Shown here: positions 1-5,104 of the stretch, one piece after another
Position numbering within the stretch: position 1 is the stretch's first letter
Layout of the letters: every line of letters begins with the position of its first letter
Source of the DNA: Acidimicrobiaceae bacterium
GTDB lineage: Bacteria; Actinomycetota; Acidimicrobiia; Acidimicrobiales; UBA8190
Length of the DNA: 5,132 bases
Direction of reading: 5' to 3'
NCBI GenBank assembly: GCA_003131945.1
Contig: PKWD01000095.1
Location: 1 to 5,132 of the forward strand
Program-made: the position numbers and the translations under genes
Notes under the pieces: generated by a model
Databases searched by the model: none
Told to the model about the DNA's origin: nothing
Seen by the model: only the letters and a program-made list of their open reading frames with translations

Positions 1-50
1 TCGGCTTAGCGAAATGTCCGGGTTAGGCGGGCCGCAAGCAGTAGGGCAGA

Positions 51-659
51 ATGGGATTCATGCGCCAACGGATGTTTCTTGTGGCCGGGTCAGCGGCCCT
101 CTGCTTCCTCATGCCGGCGTGTGGCTCAGGATCGCAAGGGTCGGCCACCACCACCTTGCCTCGGTTCTCCACGACCACTTTGCCGCCCACAGCCAGCACT
201 TCATCGTCGGAAGCGCAAACGGTCAGTGCGTGCCTTGCATCAGCCCTATCTGCTTCGGCAACACAAGGATCTGGTACGGGTGGGCACGAGGCTGTGGTTG
301 TGGTCTTTACGAACATCTCGCCTCGGGCCTGCAGCCTGCACGGCTATCCCACAACGGCCTGGTTTGACGGTCCCGGTGAAGTCCATTTGCAAGCCACAGT
401 CACCCAGGAGGTCCTGTCCGGCCCGATCGCGACGGTGACGCTTTCGCCCGGTCAGAAGGCAGCCACGACGGTCTGGACCGACAATCCCGACGTGCCTTCT
501 CAGTCATACTGCAACCCTGTGAGTGCGAGCACCGTCGCAGTCGAGACTCCTGCCGATACGAAGGTGCTCATGGCACCGATTGGAATCACCGTTTGCAGCA
601 CGAACAACAGCATCGGTACAACTCCGATCACAGCGGGGACGGCGCAAAGCCCGATTTGA
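51..659 (+). CDS. DUF4232-domain secreted lipoprotein
   Basis: This 202-residue protein is probably exported and anchored to the outer face of the cytoplasmic membrane; its function is unknown. Residues 1-23 form a signal peptide: basic RQR near the start, a hydrophobic core, then L-M-P-A-C with Cys24 as the lipid attachment site. Met at -3 and Pro at -2 are off the lipobox consensus. A Ser/Thr/Pro linker with two TTTLP motifs spans about 31-58. The DUF4232 domain follows (about 60-185), with the family pattern VVVFTNIS-x3-CSLHGYP at 83-100, LSPGQKA at 131-137, and four cysteines (61, 94, 154, 182) that could form two disulfides. Domain and length are normal for these actinobacterial proteins. 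The start at 51 has a weak AGGG at 43-46; ATG 60 is also possible and keeps the signal peptide. No operon partner is visible. The domain call is by recognised pattern, not a search. Confidence 0.85.
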   Translation: MGFMRQRMFLVAGSAALCFLMPACGSGSQGSATTTLPRFSTTTLPPTASTSSSEAQTVSACLASALSASATQGSGTGGHEAVVVVFTNISPRACSLHGYPTTAWFDGPGEVHLQATVTQEVLSGPIATVTLSPGQKAATTVWTDNPDVPSQSYCNPVSASTVAVETPADTKVLMAPIGITVCSTNNSIGTTPITAGTAQSPI

Positions 660-1117
660 GCGACGGGATGGCACTGACGTCCACTTACCGAAGGGCGTCC
701 AGAATGTGCCAGTCCCGACCCGGCCCGGGATCAAGGTCGAGGGCGGGCTCAGATAGCGCATCGGGGATCCCGAGCCCCTCATGTATCCATCTGCGGCATG
801 AGGATTGCGTGGGAGTCGGGTAGCCGGGTCGGACGGTGACCCGCTCGGGATCACCGCCGCTGATTGATTGCAATCAGGTCAGGTCGGAGGCGAGTCCGTC
901 ACCTTCGGACTGACTCGGCACTGGCGGACGATGCGACGCCCTTCTGCGCCCACCCGACTCCGGGTGTTTCCGATCGGGTACCTGGGCCGTCGAGGTGGCC
1001 CAAGCAGTGCCCCGGTAAATTGCCCAGTTGCGGTGTACTTGTGCAGCGGACCTTCTAGCCGGGCCGCGATCGCCGTCAGTGTCTACTTGGGGTACGACGC
1101 ATCATCCTGGGCGACGC
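660..1117. other. Intergenic stretch, no supported gene
   Basis: About 460 bases without a convincing gene on either strand. Open frames here are short, start at TTG or lack a ribosome binding site, and match no family I recognise. What can be seen is structure: a 7-bp hairpin (777-783 with 797-803), a stronger bulged hairpin at 834-856, and the perfect 12-bp palindrome TGATTGCAATCA at 865-876. This may be a long 3' region of the lipoprotein transcript, decayed coding DNA, or an unrecognised structured RNA. Confidence 0.5.
834..856. terminator. Possible terminator hairpin downstream of the lipoprotein gene
   Basis: CGGTGA at 834-839 pairs perfectly with TCACCG at 851-856. The stem continues with CCC (840-842) against GGG (847-849), with a single bulged A at 850 and a GCTC tetraloop. 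This gives nine pairs in all. No T-run follows on either strand, which is common for actinobacterial terminators but leaves the role open. It lies about 175 bases past the lipoprotein stop, so it could end that transcript or belong to an unannotated RNA. Confidence 0.35.
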
Positions 1118-1142
1118 CCTAGTCGCTATCCCTGCGACTAGG
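1118..1142. terminator. Hairpin at the 3' end of the methyltransferase remnant
   Basis: CCTAGTCGC (1118-1126) and GCGACTAGG (1134-1142) form a perfect 9-bp stem around a 7-base loop. The minus-strand methyltransferase stop codon (TAG, complement of 1138-1140) lies inside the right arm, a usual place for a terminator. Because the stem is symmetric it would work in both directions. No T-tract follows. An alternative pairing exists, because GCGAC at 1111-1115 can pair with GTCGC at 1122-1126. Confidence 0.5.
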
Positions 1143-1566
1143 CCAGCCGGGTCGCGGTGATTAGGACGGTTTCGAAGTTCATAACGAATGAGCCACCGTA
1201 GTCATCAATGGCCGCTCCGATAGCTTCGACCAGACGGTCTCGGACCTCCGGTTCGAGGGCGGCGTGGTCGCTGCGTGAGAGAAGCTGGTCCAGCCATTGG
1301 TCCCTCTGGTAGGCCCGGGTCCAGGGAAACCACTTCTTCGTCGGAGCACCGAAATCGGGTACCCCTGCGATAGCGCCGAAGACCGAGGTCAACCCGGACT
1401 TCACGTCGGTTGACCGGTTGGCAGCGTACCCCCTGAAGAGTGGGTGAACGCCGCTCGGCACCGCGATCGCGTACACCTCGGCGAGAGCATCAGCCAGGTC
1501 GTCAGGGTGACACCCGGCGTTCCAGATCAGGCAGAGGTGCCCGCCGGGCCGCAGCACAGAAGCGGC
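1138..1566 (-). pseudogene. 5'-truncated class I SAM-dependent methyltransferase
   Basis: About 140 residues resemble the C-terminal half of a class I SAM-dependent methyltransferase. The start is the post-SAM-site segment SVLRPGGHLCLIWN (1515-1557). After it come the C-terminal features of this family: WFPWTRAYQRDQWLDQLLSR, SDHAALEPEVRDRL and the ending GGSFVMNFETVLITATRLA. The N-terminal half is absent from every frame upstream, including the glycine-rich SAM-binding motif I and the acidic residue after strand 2, so the product cannot bind cofactor. An open frame does run on to an ATG at 1795-1797, giving a 219-residue ORF. Its first roughly 77 residues are antisense to a different gene's plausible coding sequence and show no methyltransferase pattern. 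I therefore call a remnant, not an intact gene. The left end of similarity near 1565 is approximate. Its original neighbour is the divergent fragment immediately to the right. Confidence 0.72.
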
Positions 1567-1734
1567 CTTGGCGGTGGCGAACTCGTCGTCATTGACGAGT
1601 GGGAAACGGCGGAACAGTTCCAGAGCCTCTTCGAGGGCAACGCCAAGATCGCGAAGATCACGGAGCTTGTTGGCGTCACCGGCCCTCCCGCCATTGCGAT
1701 ATACAACGAAGTTGAGGCGCCCGGCCAGGTGTAG
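1567..1734 (+). pseudogene. 5'-truncated ABM-like (dimeric alpha-beta barrel) protein
   Basis: The plus frame from about 1567 to the TAG at 1732-1734 encodes about 55 residues with coherent protein character: ELVVIDEWETAEQF, then a helix-like segment FQSLFEGNAKIAKI, then GVTGPPAIAIYNEVEAPG. This matches what I know of the C-terminal half of small antibiotic-biosynthesis-monooxygenase-like proteins, in which a beta strand ending in (I/V)DEW precedes a helix with FFE or LFEG and a final strand. Third positions are mostly G or C, as expected for the organism. The N-terminal half is missing; immediately upstream the DNA switches to the minus-strand methyltransferase. The frame stays open back to a GTG at 1444, but that part is antisense to the methyltransferase and looks random. 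The family call is moderate; the truncation is clearer than the exact family. Confidence 0.58.
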
Positions 1735-1979
1735 CCAGCTGGGCCGACTCCCGACTCGCCGGAGTAGTGCGCCCCGGGCTGGTGGCGACCCGGCCATATT
1801 CGCGGCCGAGACCGATAGCGGTCGGGTGCTGGCCGATGCCGACTCGGTGAGGGGGTGATGTAACCGGTTCCGAGCGGTCTTCCTACGATTCCGCGGGGCT
1901 GGGAGCCGTAAATACCGGAGGGCGAACGGACCGGTTGCCAGAGAGCTTGTTCACGCGTCAGGCGGTACGCTGCTGGCCG

Positions 1980-3305
1980 ATGACTCCCAAGACCCAGTAC
2001 GCCCAAAGCGGTGACTTGAGCATCGCTTATCAATGCGTGGGCGACGGACCCCTCGACCTCCTATTCATTCCCGGTTTCGTGTCGAATGTCGAATTGTTGT
2101 GGGATATGCCCTCCTGGGTCCAACTATTCGGTGGGCTCTCGGCCCTGGGCCGGTTGGTCTTTTTCGACAAGCGAGGCACGGGTTGCTCGGATCGGACGCT
2201 CGGCACGGGCAGTGCCGAGGACCGCATGGACGACGCCCGTGCCGTCGCCGACGCGGCCGGCATCGACCAGGCAGTCGTGATTGGCCTCTCCGAGGGTGGA
2301 CCCCTGGCCATCTTGTTCGCCACCGCCTTTCCCGAGCGTGTTCGGTCCCTGGTGCTGTGGGGAACGTTCGCCCGCTGCCTGAAAGGCCCCGACTACGAGT
2401 TCGGGGTCGACCCAGAGTTAGCCGACGCCTTCATCGCGCGCATCCGTGACCAGTGGGGAACGGGACATGCGCTCGAAGTGTTTTTGGGAGGAGCCGGGGA
2501 CGAGATGCTGGACGATCTCGCCCGCTACGAGCACCAGACGGCGTCACCGGGAGCTGCAGCCACGATCCTGCGTCACAACGTGAACATGGATGTCCGCTAC
2601 GCCCTCGGTGCGGTGCGCGTCCCAACACTGGTCGTGCATCGCACTGGTGATCCGGTCGTTCCCGTGGCGCTGGCTCGATACCTAGCCGAACACATCGCGG
2701 GCGCTCGCTTGGTCGAGTTCCCGGGCGATTTCCACGTAGGTGGCCAACCTGGCGCTGATGACCCAGTTCTCGACGCGATCGCCGAGTTCGTCACCGGAGC
2801 GCCTGCCCCGCGCCGCATCGATATCGACCGAGTGCTCATGACAGTGCTTTTTACCGACATCGTGGATTCCACCGCCCGTGCCTCCGCGATCGGCGATCGA
2901 GCCTGGCGGACGTTGCTCGAACAGCATGACGCAGCCGCAGAACGGGCCATCGAACACCACAGAGGCGTCCTGGTGAAGCGCACGGGCGATGGCTTGCTTG
3001 CCACGTTTGACGGGCCGGGACGGGGCATACGGGCCGCTCGTGATCTACAACGTGCCGTCCAACCGCTCGGCATCGAGGTGCGCGCCGGTCTTCACACTGG
3101 CGAAGTCGAACGGCGAGCCGACGACGTCGCCGGTATCGGCGTGCACATCGGAGCACGAGTCAGTGCTCTCGCCGGACCAGGCGAGGTGCTCGTTACGAGC
3201 ACTGTCAAGGATCTCGTCATCGGTTCGGATCTCGAGTTCGACGACCGAGGCGCCCGCACCCTCAAAGGTGTCCCAGGTGACTGGCACCTCTGGGCAGCTA
3301 ACTGA
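1980..3305 (+). CDS. Alpha/beta-hydrolase-adenylate cyclase fusion (LipJ/Rv1900c type)
   Basis: This 441-residue, apparently cytosolic protein pairs an N-terminal alpha/beta hydrolase (about 5-275) with a C-terminal class III nucleotidyl cyclase (about 283-440), which should make cAMP from ATP. The hydrolase shows GFVSN at 32-36, FDKRGTG at 62-68, nucleophile elbow GLSEG with Ser104, probable acid Asp224 and His252, a complete triad. In the cyclase, metal-binding Asp293 (FTDIVDST) and Asp337 (KRTGDG) are 44 residues apart as in mammalian cyclases. Lys333 and Asp382 sit where the adenine-specifying pair belongs, and Arg393 is the transition-state Arg; the Asn four residues before it is His389. 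Domain order and length match mycobacterial Rv1900c. I chose ATG 1980 because family similarity (MTPKTQYAQSGDLSIAYQ) starts there. A TTG at 1935 would add 15 residues and has a better GGAGGG at 1917-1922. No cotranscribed neighbour is visible. Confidence 0.93.
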   Translation: MTPKTQYAQSGDLSIAYQCVGDGPLDLLFIPGFVSNVELLWDMPSWVQLFGGLSALGRLVFFDKRGTGCSDRTLGTGSAEDRMDDARAVADAAGIDQAVVIGLSEGGPLAILFATAFPERVRSLVLWGTFARCLKGPDYEFGVDPELADAFIARIRDQWGTGHALEVFLGGAGDEMLDDLARYEHQTASPGAAATILRHNVNMDVRYALGAVRVPTLVVHRTGDPVVPVALARYLAEHIAGARLVEFPGDFHVGGQPGADDPVLDAIAEFVTGAPAPRRIDIDRVLMTVLFTDIVDSTARASAIGDRAWRTLLEQHDAAAERAIEHHRGVLVKRTGDGLLATFDGPGRGIRAARDLQRAVQPLGIEVRAGLHTGEVERRADDVAGIGVHIGARVSALAGPGEVLVTSTVKDLVIGSDLEFDDRGARTLKGVPGDWHLWAAN

Positions 3306-3326
3306 TCACCCGCATGATCGGTTAGC
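3297..3326 (+). terminator. Terminator-like hairpin ending the cyclase gene
   Basis: Positions 3297-3308 (GCTAACTGATCA) pair with 3315-3326 (TGATCGGTTAGC) in a 12-bp stem with one T-G wobble and a 6-base loop. The cyclase stop codon TGA (3303-3305) lies in the left arm. There is no T-run after the stem, so it would be an L-shaped, actinobacterial-style terminator or an mRNA 3'-end protecting hairpin. Confidence 0.6.
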
Positions 3327-3718
3327 CAAAATCGTCCAGGTCTGAAGGCACCATCGTTCGGCGCGACTAGCCCGAGCTTCACGTCGCTTGGCGCGATCAA
3401 GACCGCCCGGGATCGACGCCGTTGAGCGATTGCGAGCACGTCTGGTCGCATCCACGCATCCGACGACTAGCGCAACACCGGCATTCCCGCATTGGGGTGG
3501 TCGCGACATTGCGCCCGGTCACCGTGGCGATACCGGATGCCCTGAGGTTTCCTCGGGCAGCCCGTCGGGGGCGAGAACTGGCCGGGGTATCAACCTTCGT
3601 TGCTCATACCAACACGGGTGATATGCGCCCCCACGGTCCCCCTAAATTGCTTCAAGGCAGGCATCCCAAATCGGTCCCGACGGTTCGTGCACGGAGAACC
3701 TACTCTCAACACAATGGC
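3327..3718. other. Intergenic stretch, no supported gene
   Basis: About 390 bases between the cyclase terminator and the insertion sequence. Both strands have open frames of up to about 100 codons, but none has a ribosome binding site with a good start, family resemblance or consistent codon bias; in G+C-rich DNA such frames are expected by chance. The short direct repeat GGCGCGA occurs at two nearby places (around 3360 and 3390). I see no tRNA, clear terminator or second insertion-sequence remnant. Confidence 0.5.
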
Positions 3719-3720
3719 TA
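3719..3720. repeat. TA target duplication, left copy
   Basis: A TA dinucleotide directly abuts the left inverted repeat of the IS630 element and is matched by TA at 4952-4953. Duplication of TA is the known insertion signature of the family. A two-base repeat is weak alone but falls exactly at both repeat ends. Confidence 0.75.
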
Positions 3721-3740
3721 GTGCCGCGTCAGGCAACGTT
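3721..3740. repeat. Left terminal inverted repeat of the IS630 element
   Basis: Reads GTGCCGCGTCAGGCAACGTT inward. It matches the inward reading of the right end at 16 of 20 positions; the mismatches cluster at positions 6, 7, 9 and 11. The transposase stop codon (TGA, complement of 3729-3731) and the codons for its last three residues, N-V-A, lie inside this repeat, so coding sequence and transposase binding site overlap. Confidence 0.88.
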
Positions 3741-4862
3741 TGCGCGTTTCACAAGTTCACGAAGTGCTTTGTCTTGGGCGTTGCGGTTGCGCCAGATGAT
3801 GTAGCGGCGGATCATCGAGTTCTGCTCTTCATGTGAACGGTGGTCGGTGCCGTCCAAGGTGAAGTAGCGCAGTGCCTGGAACTGAGCCTCGATCCGGTTC
3901 AACCAGCTGGCGTTGGTGGGGACGTAGGCCAGTTCGACGTTGTTGGCGTCGGCCCAGTCGCCCACCCTCGTGTCCCTGTGGGTCGACAGATGCGGACTGA
4001 AGTTGTCCATGACGATGGCGATGCGGATCTCGGGCGGATAGAGAGTGCGCAGGTAGCGGCAGAACTCGAGGAACGTGGTGCGGTCCTTCTTGGTCTTGAT
4101 GTGGCCGTAGATCTTGTCCTGGTTCAGGTCGTAGGCGGCCATGAGGTGCCGCACCCCGGCACGGCGGGTGTAGGTGGCTCGACGACGCCGACGCCGCGAT
4201 CCTTGGGTGTCTGTGTCTTTGACGGCCACCGGTGCCCACTGCTTGCCCGGCCGGGGCAGGAGGTTGAGAGGCCCGAACTCGTCCATGCAGATGACGACCG
4301 TGGGGTCGCGTCTCTTCGGTTTGGCCTTGCCATCGGCGATGTCGTAGAGCTCGAGAACCCGGTTCTTCTTGATCTCGAAGTCCGGGTCGCTCGACTGCTT
4401 CCAGGTCTTGATCACTTGAAACGAGACGCCCTCCTCTCGGAGGAGCAGACGAAGTCCTTCGTGGCTGATGTCGTCGACCACCCCCTCAGCCACCAAGAAC
4501 TCGGCCAGCTTGGTCAGGCTCCAGGTCGAAAAGGGCAGCCCGTGGTCGACGGGCCGGCTGAGAGCGATCTTCTTGATCTCCCGGCGCTCGGGCAAGGTGA
4601 ACGTCGGTGGCCGGCCGCCTGCGTACTTGGGCACCAACGAGTCGAAGCCGTCGTCGTTGAAGTTGTGGAGCACGGCCCGGACCCGGTCCGGTGACGTGAA
4701 TGCCACCTGGGCGATCTGGGCCACGTCCATGCCCTGGGCCGACAGCAGAACCATCTGGGCCCGTCGCCACGTCACGACCGATCCCGACGACCGCCGGACG
4801 ATCCGCAGAAGGCGGTTGCCCTCCTCGTTGCTGATCTCTCGAACGCGTATCCCGTCGCGCAC
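3729..4862 (-). CDS. IS630-family DDE transposase
   Basis: This 377-residue transposase is expected to bind the element's inverted repeats and cut and rejoin DNA at TA sites through a two-metal DDE active site. Residues about 15-90 form the helix-turn-helix region (RRAQMVLLSAQGMDVAQIAQ, then a GGRPPTF turn typical of the family). The catalytic domain follows: Asp194 in VVICMDEFGPLNL, Asp286 in IAIVMDNFSPHLS and Glu325 in NASWLNRIEAQFQALRYF, all with family-typical surroundings. A basic Arg-rich stretch at 223-234 precedes GVRHLMAAYDL. The end, IIWRNRNAQDKALRELVKRANVA, is the usual C-terminus. Length is normal and there is no frameshift. The start is GTG 4862, directly downstream of a strong GAGGAGG. 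The gene runs opposite to the cyclase and overlaps the left inverted repeat at its stop codon. Confidence 0.95.
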   Translation of the reverse strand: MRDGIRVREISNEEGNRLLRIVRRSSGSVVTWRRAQMVLLSAQGMDVAQIAQVAFTSPDRVRAVLHNFNDDGFDSLVPKYAGGRPPTFTLPERREIKKIALSRPVDHGLPFSTWSLTKLAEFLVAEGVVDDISHEGLRLLLREEGVSFQVIKTWKQSSDPDFEIKKNRVLELYDIADGKAKPKRRDPTVVICMDEFGPLNLLPRPGKQWAPVAVKDTDTQGSRRRRRRATYTRRAGVRHLMAAYDLNQDKIYGHIKTKKDRTTFLEFCRYLRTLYPPEIRIAIVMDNFSPHLSTHRDTRVGDWADANNVELAYVPTNASWLNRIEAQFQALRYFTLDGTDHRSHEEQNSMIRRYIIWRNRNAQDKALRELVKRANVA

Positions 4863-4866
4863 GTGA

Positions 4867-4873
4867 CCTCCTC
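4867..4873 (-). promoter_or_regulatory. Ribosome binding site of the transposase
   Basis: On the minus strand GAGGAGG is followed by TCAC and then the GTG start at 4862. The near-perfect anti-16S complement fixes GTG as the start, since no ATG is available in frame nearby. The four-base spacing is a little short. Confidence 0.75.
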
Positions 4874-4931
4874 GTCAGAGAAGACCAAATTCTGCGCGAC
4901 CCGGATGTCAGAGTGGTGGACGCGACCCTCC

Positions 4932-4951
4932 AACGTTGCCGGTCAGGGCAC
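4932..4951. repeat. Right terminal inverted repeat of the IS630 element
   Basis: Read inward on the minus strand this is GTGCCCTGACCGGCAACGTT, the partner of the repeat at 3721-3740. It lies about 70 bases upstream of the transposase start, leaving a short leader that should hold the promoter. Confidence 0.88.
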
Positions 4952-4953
4952 TA
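4952..4953. repeat. TA target duplication, right copy
   Basis: TA directly follows the right inverted repeat and pairs with TA at 3719-3720, marking the outer boundary of the insertion. Confidence 0.75.
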
Positions 4954-5044
4954 GTGACGGTGGCAAGAATGGATGGCAGTTCCTGTTCTGGCCTGTCGAG
5001 ATTCGGCACCCTACAGGTGCAGATCGGCTCCAAAGACGCATCAT

Positions 5045-5060
5045 GGGCCATTTCTGGCCC
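5045..5060 (-). terminator. Possible terminator of the tRNA transcript
   Basis: GGGCCA (5045-5050) and TGGCCC (5055-5060) form a perfect 6-bp stem with a 4-base loop. It lies about 45 bases downstream of the tRNA 3' end in the tRNA's direction of transcription. A stretch containing CTTT follows some ten bases later on the minus strand, but there is no clean T-run. Confidence 0.35.
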
Positions 5061-5104
5061 CTTGCACCGCCATGACCTGGACTTTTGTGACCTGGGCTCG
5101 AAGT

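Larger units (their letters stand above)
3721..4951 (-). mobile_element. Complete IS630-family insertion sequence
   Basis: This 1231-bp element has one transposase gene filling nearly all of it. The ends are inverted repeats beginning GTGCC and carrying GGCAACGTT at the same offset, 16 of 20 positions identical. A TA dinucleotide flanks each end (3719-3720 and 4952-4953), the target duplication expected of IS630/Tc1-mariner elements. With the next bases the site reads CTAG at both ends, so the target may have been CTAG. The transposase frame is intact and both ends are present, so the element is structurally complete and may still be mobile. It sits about 150 bases from the 3' end of a tRNA gene. 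Confidence 0.9.

Noticed and set aside
661..669. CGACGGGAT shared with the tRNA 3' region (5114-5122), a possible attachment-site repeat
   Set aside because: Only nine bases match and the identity does not extend, so chance is the simpler explanation.
685..873. Minus-strand frame whose product includes HEGLGIPDALSEPALDLD
   Set aside because: The segment looks somewhat protein-like, but it matches nothing I recognise, has no ribosome binding site and overlaps the hairpins. It could be a decayed fragment; I cannot support it as a gene.
868..1122. Plus-strand frame of 84 codons ending in the 1118-1142 hairpin
   Set aside because: It starts only at TTG, has no ribosome binding site and no recognised family. 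I kept it as part of the hairpin observation and did not call it as a gene.
2597..3073. Minus-strand open frame (158 codons) opposite the cyclase
   Set aside because: It is antisense to well-conserved hydrolase and cyclase motifs, and its composition (Ser/Arg/Pro-rich) is that of a shadow frame.
3422..3721. Plus-strand frame of 99 codons between the cyclase and the insertion sequence
   Set aside because: It has no ribosome binding site, no recognised motif and Arg/Pro/His-rich composition typical of noncoding frames in G+C-rich DNA.
4177..4204. Arg-run in the transposase as a possible nuclear-localisation-like or novel insert
   Set aside because: IS630 transposases normally have a basic stretch just before the GVRHL segment, so this is ordinary variation.
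3840..4694. Long plus-strand open frame (284 codons) inside the insertion sequence
   Set aside because: It is antisense to the transposase, whose DDE motifs and ribosome binding site are clear. Long antisense frames are expected in G+C-rich genes, and the product shows no family resemblance.
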